Assembly (NCBI RefSeq): GCF_030294945.1
Contig: NZ_AP018448.1
Location: 11,318,501-11,382,500 of the forward strand
Direction of reading: 5' to 3'
From: Streptomyces graminofaciens
Lineage (GTDB): Bacteria; Actinomycetota; Actinomycetes; Streptomycetales; Streptomycetaceae
DNA: 64,000 nucleotides
The translations under genes and the position numbers were made by a program. Of the stretch, positions 8,443 through 17,389 are shown in pieces. The notes beneath the pieces were generated by a model that was not told where the DNA came from, made no database searches, and saw nothing but the letters and a program-made list of their open reading frames with translations. Every line of letters starts with the position of its first letter. The first letter of the stretch is position 1.

Positions 8443-10197
8443 TCAGCCGGCCGCCGCGAGGAACTGCGTGGCCGCCAGCTCCGCGTACAGCGGGTCGCCC
8501 GCCACCAGCTCCCGGTGCGTGCCGACGGCTCGTACCCGGCCCGCGTCCATCACCACGATCCGGTCGGCCATCGTCACCGTCGACAGCCGGTGCGCGACGA
8601 CCAGCACCGTGGTCGTACGGGCCACATCGGCGACCGTGTCGCGCAGCGCCGCCTCGTTCACCGCGTCCAGCTGACTGGTCGCCTCGTCGAGCAGCAGCAG
8701 CCGTGGCCGGCGCAGCAGGGCACGGGCGATGGCCACGCGCTGGCGTTCGCCGCCGGAGAGCTTGGTGCCCCGGTGGCCGACCAGGGTCTCCAGACCCTGG
8801 GGGAGCTTCGCGACCAGGCCGTCGAGCCGGGTCGTCTTCAGCACCCGAGTGAGCTCGTCCTCGTCGGCGTCCGGGTTGCCCAGCAGCAGGTTGTCGCGCA
8901 GGGAGCCCGACAGCACGGGCGCGTCCTGCTCGACGTAACCGATCGCGGCGCGCAGCCGGGGCAGTTCCCACTCGGTGACCTCGCGGCCGTCGACCGTGAT
9001 GACGCCCGCCTCGGGGTCGTAGAACCGCTCGATGAGCGAGAACACCGTGGTCTTGCCCGCGCCGGAGGGGCCGACGAACGCGGTCATGCCGCGCGCGGGG
9101 ACCGTGAAGGTCACGCCGTGGTGGACGTACGGCAGGTCGTCGGCGTACCGGAAGCGGACCTCGTCGAAGGAGAGCGAGGCCGGTGCCTCGTCGGGGGCGG
9201 GCAGCGGGGCGGGGCGGGCGGCCGGTTCGGCGGGCAGGTGCAGCGCCTCCTGGATGCGGGAGAGCGCGGCGGCGCCGGTCTGGTACTGGGTGATCGCGCC
9301 CACGACCTGCTGGATCGGCGACATCAGATAGAAGACGTACAGCAGGAACGCGACCAGCGTGCCCACGTCGATGGCCTCCGTCGCGACCCGGGCGCCGCCC
9401 ACCGCGAGCACGGTGATGAAGGCGATCTGCATGGCGAGCCCGGCCGTGTTGCCCGCGGCCGCCGACCACTTGGCCGCCCGTACGCTCTGCCGCCACGACT
9501 CCTTCGCCGCCGCGTGGATCGTCTCCTCCTCGCGGTGCTCGGCGCCGGACGCCTTGACCGTGCGCAGCGCGCCGAGGATCCGCTCCAGCGAGGCACCCAT
9601 CGCCCCGACCGCGTTCTGCGCCGCCCGGCTCGCCCGGTTGATGCGCGGCACGATCACCCCGAGCACCACGCCCGCGCCCGCGATCACGCCGAGGGTGACC
9701 GCCAGCAGCACCGGGTCGACCAGACCCATCATCACGACCGTCGCGACGAGCGTGAGACCGCCGGTGCCGAGGCCCACCAGCGAGTCGGTGGTGACCTCGC
9801 GCAGCAGGGTCGTGTCGGAGGTGATCCGCGCCATCAGATCGCCCGGCTCGCTGCGGTCCACCGCCGTGATCTTCAGCCGCAGCAGATACGACGACAGGGC
9901 GCGCCGCGCGCCGAGCACCACCGACTCGGCCGTGCGGCGCAGCACGTACGAACCCAGGGCGCCCACCGACGCGTTGGCGACGACCAGCACGGACATCAGC
10001 AGCAGCGCCCAGGTGACCGTCCGGTCGTGCGACAGGTCGTCGATCAGCTCCCGGGCCACCAGCGGCAGGGCGAGCCCCGCGGCACCGGTGACGAGCGACA
10101 ACACCGCGCCCAGCAGCAACGCCCACCGGTGGGGCCGTACATAGCCCAACAGCAGCCGCCACGTGGGCTGTTCGGCTCTTGCTTCAAGGGTGCTCAC
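8443..10197 (-). CDS. ABC exporter (fused permease and ATPase)
   Basis: This 584-residue half-transporter has six predicted membrane helices in the first 320 residues ([43 protein letters not shown] and others) followed by an ATPase domain. The ATPase has Walker [10 protein letters not shown], signature [15 protein letters not shown], Walker [10 protein letters not shown] and the switch His in VVAHRLSTV. It should work as a homodimer exporting a drug, lipid or peptide. I chose the GTG at 10197 because AGGAG precedes it; the frame is open further upstream. Debris lies on both sides, so substrate cannot be inferred from context. Confidence 0.88.
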   Translation of the reverse strand: MSTLEARAEQPTWRLLLGYVRPHRWALLLGAVLSLVTGAAGLALPLVARELIDDLSHDRTVTWALLLMSVLVVANASVGALGSYVLRRTAESVVLGARRALSSYLLRLKITAVDRSEPGDLMARITSDTTLLREVTTDSLVGLGTGGLTLVATVVMMGLVDPVLLAVTLGVIAGAGVVLGVIVPRINRASRAAQNAVGAMGASLERILGALRTVKASGAEHREEETIHAAAKESWRQSVRAAKWSAAAGNTAGLAMQIAFITVLAVGGARVATEAIDVGTLVAFLLYVFYLMSPIQQVVGAITQYQTGAAALSRIQEALHLPAEPAARPAPLPAPDEAPASLSFDEVRFRYADDLPYVHHGVTFTVPARGMTAFVGPSGAGKTTVFSLIERFYDPEAGVITVDGREVTEWELPRLRAAIGYVEQDAPVLSGSLRDNLLLGNPDADEDELTRVLKTTRLDGLVAKLPQGLETLVGHRGTKLSGGERQRVAIARALLRRPRLLLLDEATSQLDAVNEAALRDTVADVARTTTVLVVAHRLSTVTMADRIVVMDAGRVRAVGTHRELVAGDPLYAELAATQFLAAAG

Positions 10198-10287
10198 GAG
10201 GCTCCTCGCGACAGTGGGGGAGTGGGGACCGGGGGCGGAATCCACAGCCTACGTCTGCGGCGAGGAGCACCGGGAACGCGTTCTCTG

Positions 10288-10606
10288 TCAGCCGACCAGC
10301 GACCTCCGGTCCCGGGCCGTGCGAGGACCTGCGCGGTGCCGTCGCCCCGGCTGGCACTCGTCGAGCATCAGGGCCGGCACGTCGCCGGGGCCCGGCTCCA
10401 GATACGTGCCCACCCCGTCCTGCCCCAGCAGTTCGACGCCCGTCCGGGCCTCGCAACTCCAGCTCGCTGAGCCCGTCGTGGGTGATCTCGCACGGCAGCA
10501 TGCGGCGCGGTGTCACGCCGGTCGCCTCGCCCCCGCCGGCCAGGGCGGCGTCCGCGACCGCGCCCATGAGGCCGACGTGCGCACCGAACGCCGCTCCATC
10601 CTCCAC
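10288..10606 (-). pseudogene. Decayed LOG-family (lysine-decarboxylase-like) gene remnant
   Basis: The minus strand from 10606 to about 10457 encodes FGAHVGLMGAVADAALAGGG and ATGVTPRRMLPCEITHDGL. This matches the central block of LOG-family phosphoribohydrolases, where (Y)GG.VGLMG..ADAAL..GG...GVIPR is conserved. The essential PGG.GT..E motif that should follow is absent. After about 10450 the protein-like reading continues in another frame as ELLGQDGVGTYLEPGPGDVP and stops at 10288, which is not LOG sequence. I read this as a truncated LOG gene joined to another gene fragment. Confidence 0.6.
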
Positions 10607-10626
10607 GGAGGTCCATCAGAAGGGCA

Positions 10627-11211
10627 CTACCGTGCCCGGAGCGCCGTGAGTGTCGCGTCCAGGTCGGCCGGGCGCGGACGGTTGTGCGGCAGCTTCCCCA
10701 GGGCCACGGCCATGCCGCACGTGTCGGTGACCGCGGAGAAGACCAGACCGCCCGCGATGCCCGCGGCGAGCAACTGCCAGGCGGGGTGCAGCAGTCCGAG
10801 GGCGAGCCCGGCGATGACGAGCGTGCCGGCGGTGAAGCGGACCTGGCGCTCCATCGCCCAGCCGGCCCGCGCGGTCGTGGCCGGCCGGTGCAGTTCGTGC
10901 CCCCGGGAGGCCCAGCCGCTCGTACCGCCCGAGAGCGTGGCGGCCGTGACGCCGTGTTTCGCGAGCAGCGCGCACGCCTTCTCGGAGCGGGCCCCCGACG
11001 CGCAGACCATCAGCAGAGCGGCGTTCGACTCCTTCAGGGCGGGCAGCGCGCGCTCCAACTGGTCGAGCGGGAGGTTCAGGGCGCCGGGCAGATGCCCCGA
11101 GGCGTACTCGCCGGGGGTGCGGACGTCGAGGACGGTCAGCTCGGGCAGCCGCTCGCGGGCCTGGTCGGCGTCGAGGGAGCCGGCGGCGTCGGGGGTACGG
11201 GGAGTGGGCAT
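10627..11211 (-). CDS. Rhodanese with C-terminal membrane domain (DUF2892-like)
   Basis: This 194-residue protein begins with a rhodanese domain (LTVLDVRTPGEYASGHLPGALNLP; active-site Cys in VCASGARSE) that should carry a persulfide. It is followed at residues 120-165 by two hydrophobic helices of the DUF2892 type (FTAGTLVIAGLALGLLHPAW, LLAAGIAGGLVF). It would present sulfurtransferase activity at the membrane. It is divergent from the CsoR/CstR-type repressor, whose operator and a set of 11-bp repeats lie in the gap, so it is probably part of that regulator's sulfide/persulfide response. Confidence 0.85.
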   Translation of the reverse strand: MPTPRTPDAAGSLDADQARERLPELTVLDVRTPGEYASGHLPGALNLPLDQLERALPALKESNAALLMVCASGARSEKACALLAKHGVTAATLSGGTSGWASRGHELHRPATTARAGWAMERQVRFTAGTLVIAGLALGLLHPAWQLLAAGIAGGLVFSAVTDTCGMAVALGKLPHNRPRPADLDATLTALRAR

Positions 11212-11242
11212 GGTGTGCTGCGATCCTTTCGGGAGGGGAAAC

Positions 11243-11642
<400 letters not shown>

Positions 11643-11703
11643 CGGGCTCCGTCGGCGTTGGCGCATGCTGAGCCCAGACGTGTGGCGGTCGGCGGCCCGT
11701 GGT

Positions 11704-12450
11704 TCACACGAGGACGTCGGCCAGCATGAACGCGGCCACCGCCAGCAGCACCCAGGCGAAGATCCGCCGGAGGGTGTCCCCGGAGACCTTGGCCGCGAGC
11801 CGTTTGCCGTCCCAGGCGCCGAGCACCGCCGCCGCGACGAACGGCCCGACGACCGCCCAGTCGAGACTCTCGGCGGCACCCCTCCGGGCCGCGAGCGCGG
11901 CCAGCGAGTTCACCGTGATGACCAGCAGGCTGGTGCCGACGGCGTTGCGCATGCGCAGGCCCACGACGTTCACCAGGGCCGGTACGGCGAGGAAACCCCC
12001 GCCCACCCCGAGGATCCCGGTGACCCCGCCGAGCCCGGCACCGGACAGGGCGACCCGGCTCGTCCGTACGGTCGACTCCTCGCGCCGGGTCGCGGAGGGC
12101 CGCAGCATCCGGTACGAGGCGAGGCCCGCGACCAGGGCGAACGCCCCGGTCAGCACGGTCGTCGGCAGCCGCGCGGAGAGCGCGCCGCCGAGTGCAGCGG
12201 GCACCAGACCGGCCGCCGCGAACAGCGCCCCGCCGCGCCAGCGGACGGTGCCCTCCCGGGTGTGCGCGGCCAGCGCGGTGGCCGAGGTGACCGTGACGAT
12301 CACCAGGCTCGCGGTGGTGGCCGCGGCCGGGCTGAAGCCGAGCAGGTAGATCAGCGCGGGAACGGCCAGCACACTGCCGCCACCGCCCAGCGCCCCGAGC
12401 GAGAGCCCGATCACGCCCCCGGCGACCAGGGCGAGAACGAGTGTGCTCAC
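11704..12450 (-). CDS. TauE/SafE-family sulfite exporter
   Basis: This 248-residue integral membrane protein has about eight hydrophobic helices and the repeated family motif GGGGSVLAVPALIYLLG near the N-terminus and GILGVGGGFLAVPALV in the second half. TauE/SafE proteins are thought to export sulfite or organosulfonates. The GTG start overlaps the stop of the upstream MBL-rhodanese gene by four bases (GTGA), so the two are translationally coupled. Exporting sulfite made by persulfide oxidation is the obvious shared task. Confidence 0.88.
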   Translation of the reverse strand: MSTLVLALVAGGVIGLSLGALGGGGSVLAVPALIYLLGFSPAAATTASLVIVTVTSATALAAHTREGTVRWRGGALFAAAGLVPAALGGALSARLPTTVLTGAFALVAGLASYRMLRPSATRREESTVRTSRVALSGAGLGGVTGILGVGGGFLAVPALVNVVGLRMRNAVGTSLLVITVNSLAALAARRGAAESLDWAVVGPFVAAAVLGAWDGKRLAAKVSGDTLRRIFAWVLLAVAAFMLADVLV

Positions 12451-14381
12451 GCCGTCGGCTCACCGTGCGCGAAGGCGGCGCCGAGTGCCTCGCTCGCTGC
12501 CGCATGCGGGGTTTTCGACACCCCGCCGATCAGTGGGGCATCGGCCCTCGCCGCGCCGGCTGCCTGAAGCTCGGTCTTCGGTGCTTCGGTCTTCGCCTTG
12601 CCGGCCGTCTGAAGCTCGGTCTTCGGTGCTTCGGTCTTCGCCTTGCCGGCCGTCTGAAGCTCGGTCTTCGGTGCTTCGGTCCTCGCCTTGCCGGCTGCCT
12701 GAAGCTCGGTCTTCGGTGCTTCGGTCACCACCGGCAGCCCGGCCTCCGCCCATGCCCGCATCCCGCCGAGGACATCCACCACGTCGGCGCCTCGCGCCCT
12801 GAGCAGCGCGGCCGCCTGCTGCGACCGCCGCCCGGAGCGGCAGATCACGACCACCGGGCGACCGTGCGCCGGCCCTGGCAGCGGTGCCCCGGCCGCCAGC
12901 GCGGACAGCGGCGCGTGCACCGCGACCGGCGCGTGCCCGGCGGCCCACTCCTCGGCCTCACGCACATCGAGGAGTACGGCGTCACCCTCGGCGCCCGTGC
13001 GGGCGTGGGCCCGCGCCGGGGTGATCCGTGACAGGGGGAGCCCGGCGTCGGCCGCGGCGGCGAAACCGTCGTCGACGGCCACGACGTCCCGCCCGGCCGC
13101 GTCCAGCAGCGAGGCGGCGATACCCGCCCGCATGCCTCCGGCGCAGTGCACCCACACCGTGCCCTCGGGTATCTCCCCGAGCCGGTCGCGCAGCCGGTGG
13201 ACCGGGATGTGAAGCGACCCGGCGATGTGTCCGCCCGCCCGCTCGGAGTCGCGCCGGACGTCGAGGACCACCGTCCCGTCGGCGTCATGGACCTTGGCCA
13301 GCTCGGCGAAGGTGCCACGCGGGAACGAGCGCGGCCGTTCGCCCGCGCGCAGCCACTCGGCAGGCGAGCCGGTGGCGGCAGCGGCGGGCCGGTCGATGCC
13401 GACCCGGACCAGCTCGCGCTGGGCGTCGGCGAGCTGAGCGGGCGACTCGGACAGCAAGGTCACCGGTTTGCCCCACGGCAGCAACCAGGCCAGATAGGTG
13501 GCCAGCTGCCCCTCCGCCTCGAAGTTCACCGCCCCCGCCACATGCCCCTCGGCGAACGCGACCCGGTTGCGCAGATCCACCACCCACTCGCCGGCCGCCA
13601 GCCGCGCCGCGATCTCCGCCGCGTCGGCCGGGGCCGGCGGCGTGAGGTCGACGGGAGCGGGGCCCTCGGCGTTGGCTGGACCCATGTGCGCGTAGTACGC
13701 CGGGACGTCGTCGAGCCCGGCGAGCAGGTCGGCGACGAACGTGTCCGCGTCCTTGACCAGGGCCTCGTTGGTGACCCGCTCGCGCCCGATGGTCGTGGCC
13801 TCGCCCGTGGCCTGCGCGGCGGAACAGAAACTGCCGAAGCCGTGCGTCGGCAGCACCCGCGTCTCGTCCGGCAGCCCCTCGGCCAGCCGGTGCGCGGAGG
13901 CGTGCTGCGCCCGTGCCAGGTCACCGGTCAGGCGGGGCTCCACCAGGTCCGGCCGCCCGACCGTGCCGATGAGCAGGGAACCGCCGGTGAACGCGACCAC
14001 CGCCCGGCCCGCCTCCTCCAGGACGTACGCGGTGTGGTGCGGGGTGTGGCCGGGCGTGGCCACGGCACGCAGGGTCAGACCGGCGTCGACCTCCACCGTG
14101 TCGCCGTCCCGCACCGGCATCCGCTCGAAGGCGACGCGCGCCCCGGCGGGCACCAGGTAGGCGGCACCGGTCAGCCGGGCGAGTTCGAGGCCGCCGGTCA
14201 CATAGTCGTTGTGGACATGCGTCTCGACGACGTACGCGATCCGCACGCCCCGCCGGGCCGCGGCCGCGATCATCCGGTCGATGTCACGCGGCGGATCGAC
14301 CGCCACGGCGCCCGCGGGGCCACCCGCCAGATAGCTGCGGTTGCCCAGGCCAGGCACCTCGATGGTGTCGACGAAGTACAC
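12447..14381 (-). CDS. Metallo-beta-lactamase/triple-rhodanese fusion (persulfide dioxygenase-like)
   Basis: This 644-residue cytoplasmic protein starts with an MBL domain of the persulfide dioxygenase (ETHE1-like) type: FVDTIEVPGLGNRSYLAGG, metal motif THVHNDYVTGG, PGHTPHH, and THGFGSFC. Three rhodanese domains follow. The first has no active-site Cys (LLSESPAQ); the second (VHCAGGMRA) and third (VICRSGRRS) keep it. It should oxidise persulfide to sulfite and move sulfane sulfur. The C-terminal 80 residues are four 15-residue repeats and a tail unlike any domain. I chose the GTG at 14381 because GGAGAGGAG precedes it and the family begins at YFVDT; the frame runs on to 14423. Confidence 0.85.
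   Translation of the reverse strand: MYFVDTIEVPGLGNRSYLAGGPAGAVAVDPPRDIDRMIAAAARRGVRIAYVVETHVHNDYVTGGLELARLTGAAYLVPAGARVAFERMPVRDGDTVEVDAGLTLRAVATPGHTPHHTAYVLEEAGRAVVAFTGGSLLIGTVGRPDLVEPRLTGDLARAQHASAHRLAEGLPDETRVLPTHGFGSFCSAAQATGEATTIGRERVTNEALVKDADTFVADLLAGLDDVPAYYAHMGPANAEGPAPVDLTPPAPADAAEIAARLAAGEWVVDLRNRVAFAEGHVAGAVNFEAEGQLATYLAWLLPWGKPVTLLSESPAQLADAQRELVRVGIDRPAAAATGSPAEWLRAGERPRSFPRGTFAELAKVHDADGTVVLDVRRDSERAGGHIAGSLHIPVHRLRDRLGEIPEGTVWVHCAGGMRAGIAASLLDAAGRDVVAVDDGFAAAADAGLPLSRITPARAHARTGAEGDAVLLDVREAEEWAAGHAPVAVHAPLSALAAGAPLPGPAHGRPVVVICRSGRRSQQAAALLRARGADVVDVLGGMRAWAEAGLPVVTEAPKTELQAAGKARTEAPKTELQTAGKAKTEAPKTELQTAGKAKTEAPKTELQAAGAARADAPLIGGVSKTPHAAASEALGAAFAHGEPTA
12546..12725. repeat. 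Four tandem 45-bp in-frame repeats
   Basis: Four 45-bp units encode TEAPKTELQAAGKAR, TEAPKTELQTAGKAK, TEAPKTELQTAGKAK and TEAPKTELQAAGAAR at the C-terminal end of the MBL-rhodanese fusion. The two middle units encode the same peptide and the DNA units are nearly identical, which suggests recent expansion. The encoded peptide is hydrophilic and probably disordered. Confidence 0.9.
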
Positions 14382-14434
14382 GGCAGCGCTCCTCTCCTCG
14401 TTGTCCATTGCTCGCTCAAGCACCGGGGAGTGAG

Positions 14435-14448
14435 TACCCCCGGGGGTA
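14435..14448. promoter_or_regulatory. CsoR/CstR operator 1 (perfect palindrome)
   Basis: TACCCCCGGGGGTA is a perfect 14-bp palindrome 54 bp upstream of the chosen start of the MBL-rhodanese gene. It matches the interrupted palindrome in front of the CsoR/CstR-type gene. A second identical copy lies 34 bp away. Confidence 0.8.
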
Positions 14449-14468
14449 TGTGACCACCGTAGCAGAGG

Positions 14469-14482
14469 TACCCCCGGGGGTA
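14469..14482. promoter_or_regulatory. CsoR/CstR operator 2 (perfect palindrome)
   Basis: This is a second exact copy of TACCCCCGGGGGTA, centred 34 bp (just over three helical turns) from the first. It lies between the divergent MBL-rhodanese and mycothiol-dependent dehydrogenase genes. Two tetramers could bind side by side. The rest of the 253-bp gap holds a TAGGGT box at 14582 that may serve the dehydrogenase. Confidence 0.8.
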
Positions 14483-14634
14483 TTTATGGAAGTGGTGCGA
14501 AGGGCTAGGCGCATATGCCGAAGGCGTCGTTTTCGGCCAGCGATCCGCCTCGCCCGGGGCCTGTACCAGCCGGTCACTCCGTAGGGTGACCATGGGCGGA
14601 GATCGCCTGCCATTGATCGACGGAAGGGTTCACC

Positions 14635-15723
14635 ATGGCGCAGGAAGTACGCGGCGTGATCGCACCGGGGAAGAACGAGCCGGTGCGGGTGGAGACGATC
14701 CTGGTGCCGGATCCCGGCCCCGGTGAGGCCGTGGTGAAGATCCAGGCCTGCGGGGTGTGTCACACCGATCTGCACTACAAGCAGGGCGGGATCAGCGACG
14801 ATTTTCCGTTCCTGCTCGGGCACGAGGCCGCGGGTGTGGTGGAGTCGGTGGGCGAGGGTGTCACGGATGTCGCTCCCGGTGACTTCGTGATCCTCAACTG
14901 GCGTGCCGTGTGCGGGAACTGCCGCGCGTGTCGGCGGGGGCGGCCCCAGTACTGCTTCAACACCCACAACGCCAAGCAGAAGATGACGCTCGCCGCCACA
15001 GGCCAGGAGCTGTCGCCGGCGCTGGGGATCGGGGCGTTCGCGGAGAAGACGCTGGTCGCGGCCGGGCAGTGCACGAAGGTCGACCCCGCCGCGTCCCCGG
15101 CTGTGGCCGGGCTGCTGGGCTGCGGTGTGATGGCGGGCATCGGTGCCGCGATCAACACCGGCAACGTGGGCCGTGGGGACAGTGTCGCGGTGATCGGGTG
15201 TGGTGGTGTCGGGGACGCGGCGATCGCGGGGTCCCGGCTCGCGGGCGCGGAGAAGATCATCGCGGTGGACATCGACGACCGGAAACTCTCCACCGCCAAG
15301 AACATCGGTGCCACGCACACGGTCAACTCCCGTGAGACGGATGCGGTGGAGGCGATCCGTGAGCTGACCGGAGGGTTCGGCGCGGACGTGGTGATCGAGG
15401 CGGTGGGCCGCCCGGAGACGTACAAGCAGGCCTTCTACGCCCGTGACCTGGCCGGCACCGTCGTCCTCGTCGGGGTGCCGACGCCGGAGATGAAGCTGGA
15501 GCTGCCCCTGCTGGACGTCTTCGGACGCGGCGGGGCACTGAAGTCCAGCTGGTACGGCGACTGCCTCCCGGACCGGGACTTCCCCATGCTCATCAACCTC
15601 TACCTCCAGGGCCGGCTCGACCTCGAAGCCTTCGTCACCGAGACCATCGGCCTCGACGACATCGAGAAGGCCTTCGAGCGCATGCACACCGGCGACGTCC
15701 TCCGCTCGGTGGTGACGTTCTGA
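14635..15723 (+). CDS. mscR: S-(hydroxymethyl)mycothiol dehydrogenase
   Basis: This 362-residue zinc-dependent medium-chain dehydrogenase oxidises the adduct of formaldehyde and mycothiol, or reduces S-nitrosomycothiol, using NAD. The catalytic zinc ligands are in GVCHTDLHY and LLGHEAAG, the structural-zinc cysteines in [15 protein letters not shown], and the Rossmann glycines in [20 protein letters not shown]. Length and N-terminus ([16 protein letters not shown]) match the mycothiol enzyme rather than ordinary alcohol dehydrogenases. GGAAGG precedes the ATG. It overlaps the next gene by one base, so they form an operon. Confidence 0.92.
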   Translation: MAQEVRGVIAPGKNEPVRVETILVPDPGPGEAVVKIQACGVCHTDLHYKQGGISDDFPFLLGHEAAGVVESVGEGVTDVAPGDFVILNWRAVCGNCRACRRGRPQYCFNTHNAKQKMTLAATGQELSPALGIGAFAEKTLVAAGQCTKVDPAASPAVAGLLGCGVMAGIGAAINTGNVGRGDSVAVIGCGGVGDAAIAGSRLAGAEKIIAVDIDDRKLSTAKNIGATHTVNSRETDAVEAIRELTGGFGADVVIEAVGRPETYKQAFYARDLAGTVVLVGVPTPEMKLELPLLDVFGRGGALKSSWYGDCLPDRDFPMLINLYLQGRLDLEAFVTETIGLDDIEKAFERMHTGDVLRSVVTF

Positions 15724-16352
15724 TGGCGGCGCGTATCGAACACCTCGTCACCTCGGGCCAGTTCACGCTCGACGGCGGCACCTGGGACGTCGACAACAAC
15801 GTGTGGATCGTGGGTGACGACCGCGAGGTGATCGTCATCGACGCGGCTCACGACGCCGAGGCGATCGCGGCGGCGGTGGGCGACCGCAGACTGTCGGCCA
15901 TCGTGTGCACCCACGCCCACAACGACCACATCGACGCCGCGCCCGCCCTCGCGGAGCTCACCGGCGCCAAGATCTGGCTCCACCCGGACGACCTGCCGCT
16001 GTGGAAGCAGACCCACCCCGACCGGCAGCCCGACAACTGGCTCGCCGACGGCCAGATCATCGAGGCCGCGGGCGCCGACCTGACCGTGATGCACACGCCG
16101 GGGCACGCGCCGGGCGCGGTCTGCCTGTACGACCCGGCCCTGGGCACCGTCTTCACCGGCGACACGCTCTTCCACGGCGGCCCGGGCGCCACCGGCCGCT
16201 CGTACTCCCACTTCCCGACGATCATCGACTCGATCCGGGACCGTCTGCTCGCCCTACCGCCCGAGACGGTCGTCCGTACGGGCCACGGCGACAGCACCAC
16301 GATCGGTGCCGAGGCGCCGCACCTCCAGGAGTGGATCGCCCGCGGTCACTGA
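15723..16352 (+). CDS. MBL-fold hydrolase, partner of mycothiol-dependent dehydrogenase
   Basis: This 209-residue metallo-beta-lactamase-fold hydrolase has a complete two-metal motif: THAHNDHIDAAP, HTPGHAPGAVC, FTGDTLF and RTGHGDSTT. Its ATG shares a base with the TGA stop of mscR. In actinobacteria this gene pair is widely conserved, and the hydrolase probably cleaves S-formylmycothiol to formate and mycothiol, completing formaldehyde detoxification. That assignment rests on context and analogy with glyoxalase II-like enzymes. Confidence 0.85.
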   Translation: MAARIEHLVTSGQFTLDGGTWDVDNNVWIVGDDREVIVIDAAHDAEAIAAAVGDRRLSAIVCTHAHNDHIDAAPALAELTGAKIWLHPDDLPLWKQTHPDRQPDNWLADGQIIEAAGADLTVMHTPGHAPGAVCLYDPALGTVFTGDTLFHGGPGATGRSYSHFPTIIDSIRDRLLALPPETVVRTGHGDSTTIGAEAPHLQEWIARGH

Positions 16353-16380
16353 CCGCTGACGCGTCCCAGGTGCGTGCGTT

Positions 16381-16422
16381 CCGGGGCCGGATTGCCAAGA
16401 AGGCGTGGCAGTCCGGCCCCGG
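16381..16422. terminator. Bidirectional terminator hairpin
   Basis: CCGGGGCCGGA at 16381-16391 pairs perfectly with TCCGGCCCCGG at 16412-16422, and the stem extends inward through TTGCCA/TGGCA with one mismatch. It lies between the convergent MBL hydrolase and PP2C genes and probably stops transcription from both sides. There is no U-tract, as is usual in Streptomyces. Confidence 0.8.
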
Positions 16423-16425
16423 GCC

Positions 16426-17253
16426 TCACCCGGCGACGGGGACGACGAGCACGGTGATGTTGTCGTGCCCGCCGGCTTCGAGGGCGTACGCGACCAGGTC
16501 CCGCGCCTGTGCCAACGGGCCCTCGCCGTCCGGTCTCGGGCGCCGTGCGATCGCGCTCAGTTCCTCGACGTGGGGCAGGTGGCGCCACAGGCCGTCGGTG
16601 CACAGCAGCAGACGGCCGGGGCACGGCGGCCGGTAGCTGCGGATGTGCGGGACGGGCTCGTCGGCGTCGGCGCCCAGCCAGGCGGTGAGGGTGTCGAGGT
16701 CGCCCGTGTCGTCCTCGGTGAGGGCCATGCCGGGGCCCTCCTCCGGCAGCCAGTAGGCACGGCTGTCACCGACCGAGGCGGCCCAGATGCCCTGCGGGCC
16801 CGCGACACCGGCGACGTAGGTACAGGCCGGGGAGACGGTGACCTCCGCACCGCTCCGGGCCGCCCGCTCAGGCCCCGCGAGGGCCGTGACCGCTCGTCCG
16901 GCGCGGGCAGCCGACTCGGCGAGGGCGGCTTCCGGAAGAGTCCCCGAACTCAACCTCTCCACCAGCGAGTTGAGCCCCCCCTCGGCCGCCACCCGCGCGG
17001 CCCGCTCCGCCCGGGGCGCCATGGACACACCGTCGCAGACGACACCGATCGTCCACGTACCGGCCGTCGTGAGCGCCATCGCGTCCGCGTTCACACCACG
17101 TCGCAGACCTCGGTCGCTGACGCCGGCCGCGCCGCCGTCCGCCGTCGTCTCCACATGCGCGCGGAACGCCGGCTGACTCTCCCCGCAGTCCCAGCAGTGC
17201 CCGTCAGGGGCGACCGTTCCACCGCACACCACACAGCTCGTGTTCTCGTCCAT
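16426..17253 (-). CDS. PP2C-family protein phosphatase with N-terminal zinc ribbon
   Basis: This 275-residue protein begins with a small zinc ribbon (CVVCGG then CWDCG) and continues as a PP2C domain. Recognisable motifs are VSDRGLRRGVNADAMAL, VVCDGVS, ASVGDSRAYW, LLLCTDGLW and GGHDNITVLVV, so the metal-binding aspartates are kept. The usual NED of motif 1 reads NAD, and the DGxG glycine is Ser. It should dephosphorylate Ser/Thr-phosphorylated proteins in the cytoplasm. The usual kinase, FHA and vWA neighbours are absent. The ATG at 17253 is favoured over an upstream start because the ribbon follows it at once. Confidence 0.82.
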   Translation of the reverse strand: MDENTSCVVCGGTVAPDGHCWDCGESQPAFRAHVETTADGGAAGVSDRGLRRGVNADAMALTTAGTWTIGVVCDGVSMAPRAERAARVAAEGGLNSLVERLSSGTLPEAALAESAARAGRAVTALAGPERAARSGAEVTVSPACTYVAGVAGPQGIWAASVGDSRAYWLPEEGPGMALTEDDTGDLDTLTAWLGADADEPVPHIRSYRPPCPGRLLLCTDGLWRHLPHVEELSAIARRPRPDGEGPLAQARDLVAYALEAGGHDNITVLVVPVAG

Positions 17254-17389
17254 CGCCGACGCATCCTGGCAGAGAGCGTGCGAAAAACACGACAGAAGAT
17301 GTCCGGCTTCCACGCCATCCTCGTGTCCGAGACACCGGGACGCACCCGGTGTCCGTCAAGGTGACAGTGGTACGCACAGGAGGTCGGAG

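Noticed and set aside
8176..10470. A 764-codon plus-strand frame opposite the ABC exporter
   Set aside because: The minus strand has all ABC motifs. The plus frame is His/Arg/Gln-rich noise.
12546..12725. 45-bp repeats considered as a CRISPR array
   Set aside because: The units are contiguous without unique spacers, lie in frame within a gene, and no cas genes are present.
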